Shown: positions 43,940 to 54,409 of the stretch, piece by piece
How the letters are laid out: every line of letters starts with the position of its first letter
Numbering within the stretch: the first letter of the stretch is position 1
Origin: Beroe forskalii
Taxonomy: Eukaryota; Ctenophora; Nuda; Beroida; Beroidae
Direction: 5' to 3'
Length of the DNA stretch: 64,000 nt
NCBI GenBank assembly: GCA_011033025.1
Contig: WFMF01000177.1
Location: 288,089 to 352,088, forward strand
Position numbers and translations under genes: made by a program
Notes under the pieces: model-generated
Told to the model about the DNA's origin: nothing
The model's input: the letters and a program-made list of their open reading frames with translations, nothing else
Databases searched by the model: none

Positions 43940-44104
43940 GTGACCGTATACCGCAACTTTGCTCTAACCAGATCCCTTGTTTTACGCGCGCGCGCACCTG
44001 GTTAGGGGAAACCGCAACTTACATGGTCGAGGCGACAGCCGAGACTGTGTAAGTTGGATAATGGACGAGGCGTGCCGAGTTCATTATCGAAGGTATACGG
44101 TCAC
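43940..44104. repeat. Cloverleaf-like nested hairpin element
   Basis: A perfect 13-bp outer stem, GTGACCGTATACC (43940-43952) with GGTATACGGTCAC (44092-44104), encloses three hairpins. First is CTAACCAG/CTGGTTAG (43964-44005) around a (CG)n-containing loop. Second is CAACTTACAT / TGTAAGTTG (44015-44056) around TCGAGGCGACAGCCGAGA. Third is GATAATG/CATTATC (44057-44088) around GACGAGGCGTGCCGAGTT. A partial relative, AGACCGTATAACC followed by AACTTACATGGTCG, lies near 44296-44325. Confidence 0.88.
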
Positions 44105-44774
44105 AGCTGAGATCATGGAACCGGATTATACCCCGACCAGAAACTGCTGGGACCGACTATTTTCTGACCAAACAACATTTATTTTTCCTGCTCGGGTCTG
44201 ATGACCCTCGCCCGGATTCAACGCTTAGATTTTTGAGTGCTCCTTTATAAAATCAAATTTCATTTTCAAGCGTATTTGCACCGTTATTCAGTGAAGACCG
44301 TATAACCAAACTTACATGGTCGCTGAAACAAGCTTGGGTATGGTGGCCCAGCAGGCTCACCTTTTTTCACATGTGTTTTTTGTGTGTTAGGCGAAAAAAC
44401 ACTAAAAATAAAAATAAAAAACAAAATTTTATTGAATCGCATTTCAATCAATACATAGCAAACAATAAATATAGTGATTGGTAATGCCCTGTTGCATAAC
44501 TGGAAAGCGTATGTGATTTGTATAATACCCTTCAACTAAGATTTGAACAACTAGAACTATAAGGATGACATGCCCCGGCCATTTATCTATAGCTTATAGA
44601 ATCTTTAGTTTGAGGAAGAAAATAATCTTGTACAGTCACCAAAATGCGAGGCTGCACACGTGTTTTAGACACAAAAATCATATGATTTTTACATAGTAAC
44701 TTTTTTCATGAAATTTGTGTTTTAGACGCATTTTTACTATGTTTTTGTGTTTTAGACACGTTTTTAGTGTTCTT
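44105..44774. other. Unique AT-rich sequence with a partial hairpin relative
   Basis: No gene. At 44640-44770 the phrase GTGTTTTAGACACA recurs three times just before the GGAGGCT array. Confidence 0.45.
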
Positions 44775-45690
44775 TGTGTGTGGAGGCTCATGGAGGCTAT
44801 TGGAGGCTATTGGAGGCTAATGGAGGCTAGTGGAGGCTAATGGAGGCTAGTGGAGGCTGAGTGGAGCCTAATGGAGGCTCAGTGGAGCCTAGTGGAAGCT
44901 GAGTGGAGCCTAGTGGAGGCTGAGTGGAGCCTAGTGGAGGCTGAGTGGAGGCTAATGGAGGCTAGTGGAGGCTGAGTGGAGCCTAATGGAGGCTCAGTGG
45001 AGCCTAGTGGAAGCTGAGTGGAGCCTAGTGGAGGCTGAGTGGAGCCTAGTGGAGGCTGAGTGGAGGCTGAGTGGAGCCTAGTGGAGGCTGAATGGAGCCT
45101 AGTGGAGGCTAAGTGGAGCCTAGTGGAGGCTGAGTGAAGAATATTTGGAGCTCTCTGAAAGTTCAAAGCTATAAATTGTTTTTCACATTAATGCACATAA
45201 ATGTCCATTTTCAGCAAAAATGTTGTTTTATGGAGGCTAATTCATCAGCCTCCACTTAGCCTCCACTCAGCCTCCATTAGCCTCCATTAGCCTCCATATA
45301 AACGCTTTAGCCTCCACAAAAATGCCTCTGTGGAGGCTAATGGAGGCTAATTCTGCAGTGGAGGCTAGTGGAGGCTAGTGGAGGCTAAACCAAAATTTTA
45401 GCCTCCATGGAGGCTGTGTGGAGGCTGTGTGGAGGCTGAGTGGAGGCTGAGTGGAGCCTAGTGGAGGCTAATGGAGGCTAGTGGAGGCTAAATTAGCCTC
45501 CACAGTGGAGGCTATTTTTCAAAAATTAGCCTCTAGCCTCCATTAGCCTCCATGGAGGCTAATTTTGAAATTAGCCTCCACTCAGCCTCCACACAGCCTC
45601 CACTCAGCCTCCACACAGCCTCCACTCAGCCTCCATGGAGGCTAATGGAGGCTAATGGAGGCTAATTTTGGTTGTGTTCCTGTGGTACCA
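44775..45690. repeat. GGAGGCT array with inverted blocks
   Basis: Units of about 10-12 bp based on TGGAGGCTAA/TGGAGGCTGAG/TGGAGCCTAG run from 44785 to 45135. Shorter blocks of the reverse complement (TTAGCCTCCA) alternate with forward ones from 45235 to 45665, so the second half folds on itself repeatedly. The right boundary sequence GTGTTCCTGTGGTACCATTTT is the same as that beside the scaffold gap at 40660-40680, which identifies a second copy there and suggests a bounded mobile unit. No left boundary is recognised. Confidence 0.85.
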
Positions 45691-45709
45691 TTTTGCCGAA
45701 TAGCGGTAA

Positions 45710-46002
45710 GATGAAATTTTTGCTAAAACCAAAAAGGATTTGGTTGTGATGGTCCGCGGCGGTGTTGAAGCGTTCTTTATTGAAAAATACATGATATGAG
45801 AAAGAACGCGACGGTTAAAACTGCCGCAACGTCGCTTTTTGCTTTTTTGAAGCATCAATGGCGACTGATGGTTCAAAAAATGACGTTGCGGCAGTTTTAA
45901 CCGTCGCGTTCTTTCTCATATGTATTTTTCAATAAAGAACGCTTCAACACCGCCGCGGACCATCACAACCAAATCCTTTTTGGTTTTAGCAAAAATATCA
46001 TT
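45710..46002. repeat. 293-bp foldback (long hairpin)
   Basis: Arms of about 125 bp, starting ATTTTTGCTAAAACCAAAAA and its complement, are nearly perfect inverted copies (including GGTCCGCGGCGGTGTTGAAG and AAGAACGCGACGGTTAAAAC). A 40-bp centre around 45855 separates them. It directly follows the GGAGGCT array. There is no transposase and no clear target duplication. Confidence 0.85.
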
Positions 46003-47600
46003 CGTTTTTCAGTGTCCAATCCTATTAGTATTTTCAAAATTTCTTAAGATAACTGATATAGTTAAGGAATGGGAATAGGATCGAAGGATTGGGTTCAAAA
46101 CGTCCATATCAAGCCAAATTTTGATATATGTGATTTCGTGACGTCACTATGACGTCACCACTATTTAATCAGATGTTTTCGGCGACATTTTTTGAAGTTC
46201 TTACTTTCCATCTTTGAAACACTTTGGCTCGATTTACCGTGTATATCGAACTTATATTAGCTGCATTTGCGTGTAAAAATGGCTTACCGCGTGCTACTGA
46301 TGACGTCATAAGAACGTCATCACGTCGAAGATACAACTTGAAAACCATCCTATAGTTCATTAGACACTATGACCTACATCATACAGCAAGATGGAGTCCT
46401 AGGATGCTCCTGTTTCCTCACCACTATGTTTACCGTTTTGACTATTTTTTCGCAATTTTTTACGTCAAAATGGTTCAGAAAATTGCAAATATCTCCATTA
46501 TTCTGCGGAGCCCGAAACTTTTCGACCACATTTTCAGAAAGTACATTAAATTTCCTTTCTGCATTATGTCATGCATTTTTTTCTATCTCCAAAGCTTCCA
46601 TTGAAAAACGCCTATTTTTGGAAGATCGATATTTGAAATTCATGATTTTGTGACGTCATTATGACATCATTGCAACATCATCAGATAATTTTTGACATCA
46701 ATTGTTGAAAGTTCCATCTTTCTTCTTTCAAATGCTGGGTCGATGAAGCACGTATCTTTTATAGTTTTCGAGATATGACATAGGCTATGAGAGAAGTTCT
46801 GGTGACGTCATTATCACGTCACTATGACGTCATCAACTTAGCGAAATTTTATTGCTTTTTTTAGCGAAAATAGGCCATTTTCGAGCGCATTTTTCACCAA
46901 GAAGGAATGGAGATGGCTCAGAAATGTTGAAAAATCGTTAGTTGGAAATTTAAAGAGCTTTCAGAAAATCATATGGATTATTGGGCTATCTCGATTTTTC
47001 ATCGAGATAAACTCGATTTTCTAAGGTACAGTGAAAAATCGATTTCCAAATTATAGGACAAAACTTAAACAGTTAAACGAGTGAGATGTCAAGAACTGCG
47101 ACTTATCTTGAGCTGAGACCGGTCAAAGTATGTTGTACTAAGGCGGAATTGTCTTACAGACTATATGGGAAGTTGGTTTGAGCCTATTTGGGTGCTGTGA
47201 TGACGTCATCAAAATCGCGCAAAACCACTAAAATAGCGTATTTTGCGATATAACGCTATTTTGCGCTACTTTGGACATCTCCAACTCAAAGACTTTTCAT
47301 CGGATAATGTTTTAGTTTGTTATGCTGCTTTTATACCTTGAGATTTAGTTATAAAACGAATTTCATGGTAATCGGCCGAAAAATGTTGTCATGAGAGGCC
47401 TTTGGACATGGAGCTGCAAAATGCTCGAAATTACGTTTACAACGAATATTTGTTATGTAGTCCTATTCTTTGATACGATGGACAACTGATAGTGGTTTCT
47501 CCATGTCCCATAGTGAATAGGCATGGGAAATATACGATTTTATTTCGAAGGTTTTACTTCTATTCCAACAGCCGTACGGCCAATGACAGGAATCGAAGGA
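46003..47600. repeat. AT-rich region with clustered TGACGTCA motifs
   Basis: TGACGTCA or one-mismatch forms occur near 46138, 46149, 46305, 46651, 46803, 46826 and 47202, often paired within 10-15 bp. These match the CRE consensus bound by CREB/ATF proteins, but there is no gene nearby and the flanks (GTGACGTCATTATGACATCA types) look like tandem degeneration of a repeat. No exon or RNA gene is supported. Confidence 0.5.
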
Positions 47601-47639
47601 TTCAAGTGTAATCAAGCCAGTGACGGTTAAGGAAGTGTA

Positions 47640-47853
47640 ATCCATACTTTCGTCGCCCGAGACTTCGCTGCAATGGGCAGCTCCTCATTTAACCCTCCCG
47701 TACAGTTTCCTGCACGCTCGGCTGAGTGAACCGTCGGGCTGCATTGGCTCAAGAGGAATCTCTCACCCTTAGCCCAGTGGCGCTGGACCGGAATCGAACC
47801 CAGGATCTTTCGATCCTGTGCTCAACTCGATACCACTACACCACTGACCCACC
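47640..47853 (-). mobile_element. tRNA-derived SINE
   Basis: The minus strand begins with a tRNA-like head: A box TGGTGTAGTGG (47843-47833) and B box GGTTCGATTCC (47800-47790) at normal RNA polymerase III spacing. A hairpin, AGGATC-GAAA-GATCCT, stands in place of the anticodon stem. There is no acceptor-stem complementarity, and the sequence continues for at least 140 bp of unrelated body (CCAATGCAGCCCGACGGTTC and onward). This is a SINE, not a functional tRNA. The 3' end is uncertain. Confidence 0.75.
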
Positions 47854-47875
47854 ATGGTCACTGATGGACTAGTGA

Positions 47876-48240
47876 AGCACGTGAGTTCACGCGGACGTTT
47901 TGTAGAAATTAGGGGATTCGAAGGAATTGATATTTATACGGGATTTTCGACTTGATTACGTTGAAATGAGTTCAAATACGACTAATGTGCATGAAATTAG
48001 ATCCAGTTGCTATATTTCAGCACGTAAGTTCACGTGGACGATTTGTAGAAATTAGGGGATTTAAAGGGATTTATATTTATACGCGATTTTCGACTTGATT
48101 ACATTGAAACAAGTTCGATTACGATCAATGCATGTGAAATTGAAGCCGGATGCTGTATTTCAGCACGTGAGTTCACGTCGATGAGGTGTAGAAATAAAGA
48201 AATACGTCAATTTTATTAATTCCAAGTTAGAATAACGTTG
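47876..48240. repeat. 143-bp tandem repeat, 2.5 copies
   Basis: Units start AGCACGTGAGTTCACG at 47876, 48019 and 48162, exactly 143 bp apart. The third is cut off near 48240. Units share TGTAGAAATTAGGGGATT and CGACTTGATTAC with about 15 percent divergence. Confidence 0.85.
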
Positions 48241-48649
48241 TATCGGACTGCGTGAAGTTTAGTTACGTTGGTTTCAACTGACAAAATGGATTGACCTCAC
48301 CCAACTAGCAGGAGGTCACTACGACAACCGTCCAACGGTTTTGGAGGTCCTATATAAAATGCACATTGCGCAGGTAAATTGATGAGTCCTGCCTTATTTT
48401 ATCAAAAATGTATTGTGCTTTTGATAAGTTGATAAGGTTTGGATGATAATATGAATAGAGTGATTATTATGGGTCAATAGAAGTTATTATGGTTACTCCA
48501 TTCATATAGCTTTATTTCATCATACATCAGCTATATTCTATATATGTTCAACGAAAAATCTGAATTTAAATCATTGATTCAGACAGCACAAAATGTGTGC
48601 TATCTGCATCAACGATTAAAAACCCCAAATATTTGCCATTATTCTTAAA
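48241..48649. other. AT-rich sequence without gene
   Basis: Nothing recognisable. Confidence 0.4.
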
Positions 48650-48814
48650 AGAATTGAATTGAATTGAATTGAATTGAATTGAATTGAATTGAATTGAATT
48701 GAATTGAATTGAATTGAATTGAATTGAATTGAATTGAATTGAATTGAATTGAATTGAATTGAATTGAATTGAATTGAATTGAATTGAATTGAATTGAATT
48801 GAATTGAATTGAAT
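48650..48814. repeat. (GAATT)n microsatellite
   Basis: About 33 uninterrupted copies of GAATT. The open frames across it (repeated NSIQF) are artefacts. Confidence 0.97.
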
Positions 48815-49298
48815 GAATTTTTTGGGATGTCGGCTCAATTGGAGCTACTGCAATGATCATTTCCCGAATGTTGTGTGATTCAAAATATATGAAAGCAAAT
48901 AATTTGTAATAGCTACAGCACCGTTTCAAGCTGGTCGGGTATTTTTTCCTCGTCCCTGAAGCAATTTTTCTATTAGATAATTGCAAAATATCACATGCTT
49001 GCAGTTTGTGTCATGACAAATCGTAGGTATTCAATCGATAATTCTCTTGTAAATTTCATTTCGAGTACTACGGCTCAATATTGGCTTGCAGATTAAATTG
49101 AGTTTGCGATAGATTCTTCTGCCTACAGTACGTTGGAAGTTCGATGGCCAGAAGTTTCAGCCAACGGCAACTGATCGCCCATCGCATACGGAGATTATTT
49201 TATTTGATACCCTCAGATGGATCCATTATTCCATGAAGATGGACTTTTTTAAGAGATGAGGCCATTTGACAATTTGATCTACTAGACAATTAAACCAG
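48815..49298. other. Unique sequence without gene
   Basis: Nothing recognisable. Confidence 0.4.
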
Positions 49299-50209
49299 GA
49301 GCTCTTCCATGAAATAATCGCCTAAGAGTACTCGTAACTCCTACGAACATGGTACCCAATTTACGAATACTCTCCAAAAGTGTCCATGAAACACTCGGAC
49401 CCTGTTTGAATGATCCTGAAATATCACGCGCACTGTCCACGAACATTGATTTACGAATACTCTCTAAACATGTGACAATGTCACGTGTAATCAACACCAA
49501 CCAATAGGGTGTAGGTATTTCTCACGCGGATTTGAGAGCGGGATGCTCTCCTCTCGTACCTTGGCACCTCATTATTCCTAATATGGAAACTTGTTGTTGT
49601 ATCAATGTTTCAGTGTTTCGTACTATGAATTGAGTGTAGCGATTTCATTACCTATTTCAGTGTTGGTTTGTGTGTAGTTTGCTGTTTGGAACCGCGTCAA
49701 GCTGCTTTGAGTTCTCTTTTTCTTCAGAGTGCTGTGTACCATATTTACCCTCTTTATTTACCTAATACCTTTACCCGTTTACCTATATTACCATATACCT
49801 TTTTTCAGATTCTCTTTTCTCATTTACCATATCTTTTAAATTGAATTGAATTACAGACTATTTGATCGAGTTTTCTTATAGCCATATTGATATATTACAA
49901 TACATAGACACGGGCCTATCGGGACCATTTTGGGATACTTCCCGAGGGATGTATCCGGTTTTAACCCGAGCCCGTAGGGCGAGGGTCTAAACCGATATGA
50001 AGTAGGTGCGTCCGACATTTTTGACACTAGTCTTATCTTAAATTACTTTAGTACTGAATCGTATTTGTATGTACACAGCATGATGAGATGGTAAATTGTC
50101 ATTAATGATTTGGTATAAAGCACAAATTATGAATTCGGTACAACTTTCTGTTTAATTTAATTTCATGCTTCCTTTCACTTGATTGTGCTACGTAGACGAT
50201 CCATAAAGT
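49299..50209. repeat. Dispersed repeat R1, intact copy (LINE empty site)
   Basis: 911 bp that match 16050-16588 and then 23018-23393 with few differences (for example a 9-base deletion after CTATTTCAG). The point where the LINE sits in the other copy reads CTCATTTACCATATCTTTTAAATTG here, in two blocks. The GGTTTTAACCC hairpin lies at 49957-49993. Confidence 0.9.
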
Positions 50210-50535
50210 TTACATTATATAGCTTGAAGTTGATTAAGCTAGAATACAGAACGTACTATATAACTCTGGCCAACTTATATCTCAAAATCGTGTTTTCCAA
50301 AATATGAGGGGCGAGCCCCCCCCCCCCCCCCCCCCCCTTAAGCAATAGTCGTTCCCCGTGCAATAAATCGAACAAAACTTTTGCCGCGTAAGATAACAGT
50401 AGCATTGACGTAAAATAGGGTGGTATTGCTCTAACATCATGCTAATTTCTCCCAGTTATTGTACGGTGCAAAAATTAAGTAGTTATTATTGAATACACGT
50501 GCAAATTTGATAATCCTTACTGATACCAGTTCCAG
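50210..50535. other. Unique sequence with a C homopolymer
   Basis: A run of more than 20 C at about 50316-50338 preceded by GGGGCGAG. No gene. Confidence 0.5.
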
Positions 50536-50673
50536 TTGTTGATGAGAACTGCACAGAAAGTTCACCGGAATCACCACTTCATGATCAAGTTACTGGAGGC
50601 CTGTGAAATGGAGTGCGTTGTGGTACACAACACATCGTGTGGAAACTCAATGTGTGACCAAATTAACGTATAA
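50536..50673 (+). CDS. Probable terminal exon of the unrecognised 41-kb gene
   Basis: An acceptor (CCAGTTCCAG) is followed by a 45-codon frame ending in TAA, with well-spread codons and content such as VHRNHHFMIKLLEACE and SCGNSMC. It begins in phase 0, the phase in which the exon at 42838-42927 ends. Linking them is an inference, requires a 7.6-kb intron full of repeats, and other exons could lie between. Confidence 0.45.
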   Translation: MLMRTAQKVHRNHHFMIKLLEACEMECVVVHNTSCGNSMCDQINV

Positions 50674-51246
50674 AAGTATAAATCATCTTTCGAACTTTAG
50701 AATTAGGTGAGCATTATAGTCATTACCTATGATATAAGCACTATATCTCATGGATTATCCAAGTACCTATAAAAGAGACACGTAAAGGGAACAATTTGCA
50801 ATCCCTGTAAAACTCAAGGCTATAATAACTATATGATAGGCTAACCCTATGACTTTTCTATGCCGATTACCCGACGCATAGGAGCATGGGGTTGCAACTA
50901 AGGCCATCATATGAAACAAAGCCTAATATTTACTCTGAGTATCGCATGTTGGGATAATTCACATGTACTCAGATTGATATCAAGGATCGGTTTAGGTTCC
51001 AAGAGATTTCATGAAAGCAACACTCGGTTGCTGAAAAAAATTGGGAGGATTTCAGGCGGGCTGCTAAGATTGGTTTTCTAGGCGAATTGAGTTGGCGAAT
51101 TGCTATACTCGATTCGTATCCCGTCAATGCCAGGCTGCTGGGAGTGTGAATCTATCATGTGACACAGTGATGCATGAATGAGATATTTCTGATTTCGCTA
51201 AGAAATGAACTTATTGAAGTTACGTTGTTTGAGGAAAAAATCAAAG
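50674..51246. other. Unique sequence without gene
   Basis: Nothing recognisable. Confidence 0.4.
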
Positions 51247-51645
51247 AACCTTGTCACGTCAGGGCACTACGTTAGGGCACTAAGTTAGGGCACTTAGGGC
51301 ACTACGACCTACGTTAGGGCACTTAGGGCACTACGTTGGGGCACTTAGGGCACTCCGTTAGTTGACCTGTTTATTCACAAATAGTATGTTTATTTACGGT
51401 GTTAACTGTTAATTCACCCTGCATATTTAAGCTGATTTACCTTCTCCATTTACTGTATTTTGCGAATGTACACACTTACACAGGCACAATAACGAACACC
51501 TTTGAATCAGCACATTGTATTTACTGTGTACATTTGCAAACCGTTATAGGTATCATGGACAATGTATGTCACGTGATGTCGCCCCGTAATACACTTACAG
51601 TTACAGGTATAGAATGGAATGTGGTTACTTATTACTATGTATTTT

Positions 51646-51697
51646 TTCCCTCCCCATTGGCCTTTTTGTGAATACAAAAAGGCAATGAGGAGGGTTA
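51646..51697 (+). repeat. CCTCCCCATTGGCCTTTTTGT hairpin, copy 3
   Basis: TTTTTTCCCTCCCCATTGGC, continuing CTTTTTGTGAATACAAAAAG and GC, reproduces the minus strand of the 29968 hairpin almost base for base, then flanking similarity stops. Confidence 0.75.
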
Positions 51698-52553
51698 GCA
51701 ATGGACAAATTCTGAAAATGCCCGGAAAATTTGAACATACTACCTATACTGTGGTTACCATGCTAACAACCAATCAGGAGGCAGTATTCGCTGGCACGTG
51801 CGCGCGCGCATGACTGTCGGTGTCCTCACCAATTTTCATAATTCACGATTCTTAAACTTTCGCGCTGACAGGTACTCGACAATGATCGACTGATTTAGCC
51901 CAGAGTAATCAGCTGCCTGAAAGGCGATTATCAGAATATCAGTAATTCACTCCTGTGCCCTGTAGATGAATAGAACATCAGGCCGAGGAGTAGACTTAAT
52001 TATGATTTACTTAAAAACTCATTTCTAACGTCTTTATTACTGGCGTTTCGAACAAAAAAGTAGGCAACAAATAATAAATATCTCAGCTTTTCAGAAACTA
52101 ATAATCCAATTGCTACGACATTAAAGAGCTAAAGCAATTGATGCAATTTGACAGAGTTATGGGACTAGCAACTGAAATGAATCGTCAACTAGCAACTGAA
52201 ATAAATCAAAGAAATATGTTGAACAAAATCCAATATTATAATCAGTGATCATCTCGGAGTAAAAACCGTTTTTTAACCATTTATCATATCAGAAGATCAA
52301 AGAGGCAGCGTAATCATAAGTAGCTAAGTAGGCAAACGTGTACGAGGAGTCGTCTGGCTCCTAACGTAACAAAACTTACATATTAAAATGAAATAAGATC
52401 TTCGCGCGAAATCTAAAACAACAGCGAACCTACGAAACATGCGCGGCGTAATTAAACTGATGATCACACGTGAAACCTCCACAAAGTTATGCGCGTACCT
52501 TGCCAGGAACTTAAATTTATCCTCGAGTGATAAATTCTTCTTTTCTTATGACG

Positions 52554-52633
52554 GGGAGGGAAACTAAGCGCCTGCGTACGGGAACGGTGGAAAATAAGAA
52601 CCGAGCCTGCAGGCGCAATTCTTGTTTTTGATT
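52554..52633 (+). repeat. GGGAGGG-AAGCGCCTGC hairpin element, copy 2
   Basis: GGGGAGGGAAACTAAGCGCC then TGCGTACGGG at the left and GCAGGCGCAATTCTTG at the right, with a loop unrelated to copy 1. Confidence 0.7.
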
Positions 52634-52927
52634 TGTTGAGAGTTGAGAGTTGTTGTAACTGGCGATGTTCACCGTGTTTCGTTCTTCATTTCTATTTTGT
52701 GCCCTGAAGTAGTGCCCCTTTGCCCTATTAAGTGCCCAAACGTAGTGCCCTAAATGCCCTAACGTTGTGCCCTGAGTGCCCTAAGTGCCCTAACGTAGTG
52801 CCCTGTGCCCTAAAACGTGACAAGGTTGTCTCGAAAAATTCCCCCGAAATTCACAACTTTCCCTGTTTCCCACGCAAATTTTGATATTTGACGTGGGGCG
52901 CAACAAACAAAGGTTTTAAAATGAGCC

Positions 52928-53140
52928 TGTTCGCGCGGAGAGCGCGCGCATATCGCTCGTTCAAACCCGACTCAGCAGCCTGGCTAACTGGATTCAACCC
53001 GTCTTAGCAGCCGGGCTGCTCAGCCCGCCTTACTAACCTGTCTCAGCAGCCTGGCTAAAATCTCGTAACCTGTCTCAGCAGCCGGGCTAACAGACTCATT
53101 TTATCCAGGCTAGACCGACTTAGCCTGGCTAAATTTTTTA
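52928..53140. repeat. Short tandem CTCAGCAGCCTGGCTAA repeat
   Basis: Six or seven degenerate units (GTCTCAGCAGCCKGGCTAA) immediately after the truncated end of the retrotransposon remnant. Confidence 0.65.
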
Positions 53141-54351
53141 GGGGGTAAGACGTGTAATTTCGTTCCACTTACACCCTTTAGATTTGTCAATTTTGATTTT
53201 TCTAAATAATTTAAACTGAATGTATCGGCTAAATTTCTACTCACAATAGAAATCGGGCTTCCAGTGTCCAAAATAGCTGTTGCATGCTTTCCGTTAATCG
53301 TACACTGAACTTGAGGGTGGATGGTCCTTGAATCGTCTCCAACCGCTCCAATCACCGTCCCGTCGTCAAGGCCTACAGCTGAAGCTCTTTCTCCGGCTGT
53401 AGGCTGCTGGAGTTTAAATCCAAGCTTTGTAGATCCGTTGTGTCAAGCATATCACATATGTACCTTGCCACTGTTCTGTGGTGGATTATTCGGACGTCTG
53501 TTCTGATTATTACGTCCATAATAGTTGTTTTTCTTCTGGAAATTGTTCGTTCCTCCTCGTTGATTACGTTGGTTTGAATTTCCCTTTTTCCAACAGGTGG
53601 CCTTTAGATGGCCGGCAATTCCGCAATTATAGCACTTTCTTGTCTCCTTTTTTGGGAATTTCGGCTTGTTCATCACATTGAAAAGACTGGCTGCTGGGGA
53701 TTTCTCGTCCAATTCTCCGTCGGAGTAGTCTTCTTTGTCCCCGAGAATCTGGTCTAGCTCAATGGCTTTCAGGGAAACCTCTGAAAAGTCGGGCTGCGTT
53801 GTCTGTGTACTTTTCTCCTGTATGAAATTGTGTATTTCATATGCCAAGATCTTGCTCCGGCAGTTTGCTTGTAGACTGCTGGACATGCATCGCAGTTTTG
53901 CATCGCTCATGTTAGCTTCAGGGAATGCTAATTTCCCATAGTGTTCCAATTTCTTCAGGAAATCGGTCATCGTCATTTTTCCCTGCTTCAGTTTCATCAG
54001 CTTCGAGCAAGCAGTCGCTCTGGTGATATTTTCACTCAGTATTTTCGACACTTTTTCTACTACTGCATCGTAGTTCTCGGTTGCAAGTTTCTTTGCAGGA
54101 TAAACTTGTACCACTGCTTCGAAATCTTGTGGTGAAAGGTACGTCAGTAGCAGCTTTGGTCTCTCTTCTGGATGTACTGACATAACCTTGAAATAGTTCA
54201 GGAGTATGCCAGCATATGCTGCGAAATCTCCATCCGACTTTTTGTAGATATTCGGTGCTTTTGCTGGAAGCTTGAGTCGTGATATCTTCAGCTCCTTCAA
54301 CTCGTCCTTGAGTTTTTGAAATCTTCCGCTGTTGGTGCAGCCATATTTCAA
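53110..54351 (-). pseudogene. LTR-retrotransposon gag and protease remnant
   Basis: A gag frame of 299 codons (54351-53452) has capsid-like helical sequence and one zinc knuckle, CYNCGIAGHLKATC, followed by an Asn/Arg/Gln-rich tail. In the same frame, after two stop codons (TGA near 53450 and a second a few codons on), comes a retropepsin-like segment with the catalytic triplet in AILDTGSPISIVS (about 53280). The element is truncated around 53140, so reverse transcriptase, RNase H and integrase are missing and it cannot move by itself. Organisation fits a Ty3/gypsy-like element. The same-frame stops could be decay or a read-through arrangement. Confidence 0.82.
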
Positions 54352-54409
54352 CTTTCAAATTTGTGATCCTTTTTCTGTTTTGAGGTTCTTTTTGACAGTT
54401 CGCGCCAAT

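Larger units (their letters stand above)
51247..52827. mobile_element. TIR element with terminal AGGGCAC arrays
   Basis: AACCTTGTCACGT at 51247 is matched by ACGTGACAAGGTT ending at 52827. Just inside each end is a short array, AGGGCACTACGTTAGGGCAC type, in inverted orientation (51258-51360 and 52700-52812). The 1.3-kb middle is largely unique and holds two hairpin repeats also found elsewhere (51646-51697 and 52554-52633). No transposase frame or clear target duplication is seen. Confidence 0.75.

Noticed and set aside
47780-47853. Functional tRNA gene on the minus strand
   Set aside because: A and B boxes are present, but the acceptor stem does not pair and the sequence continues into a SINE body.
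50316-50338. C homopolymer as a TIR end of another G-run element
   Set aside because: No matching inverted end or target duplication could be found nearby.
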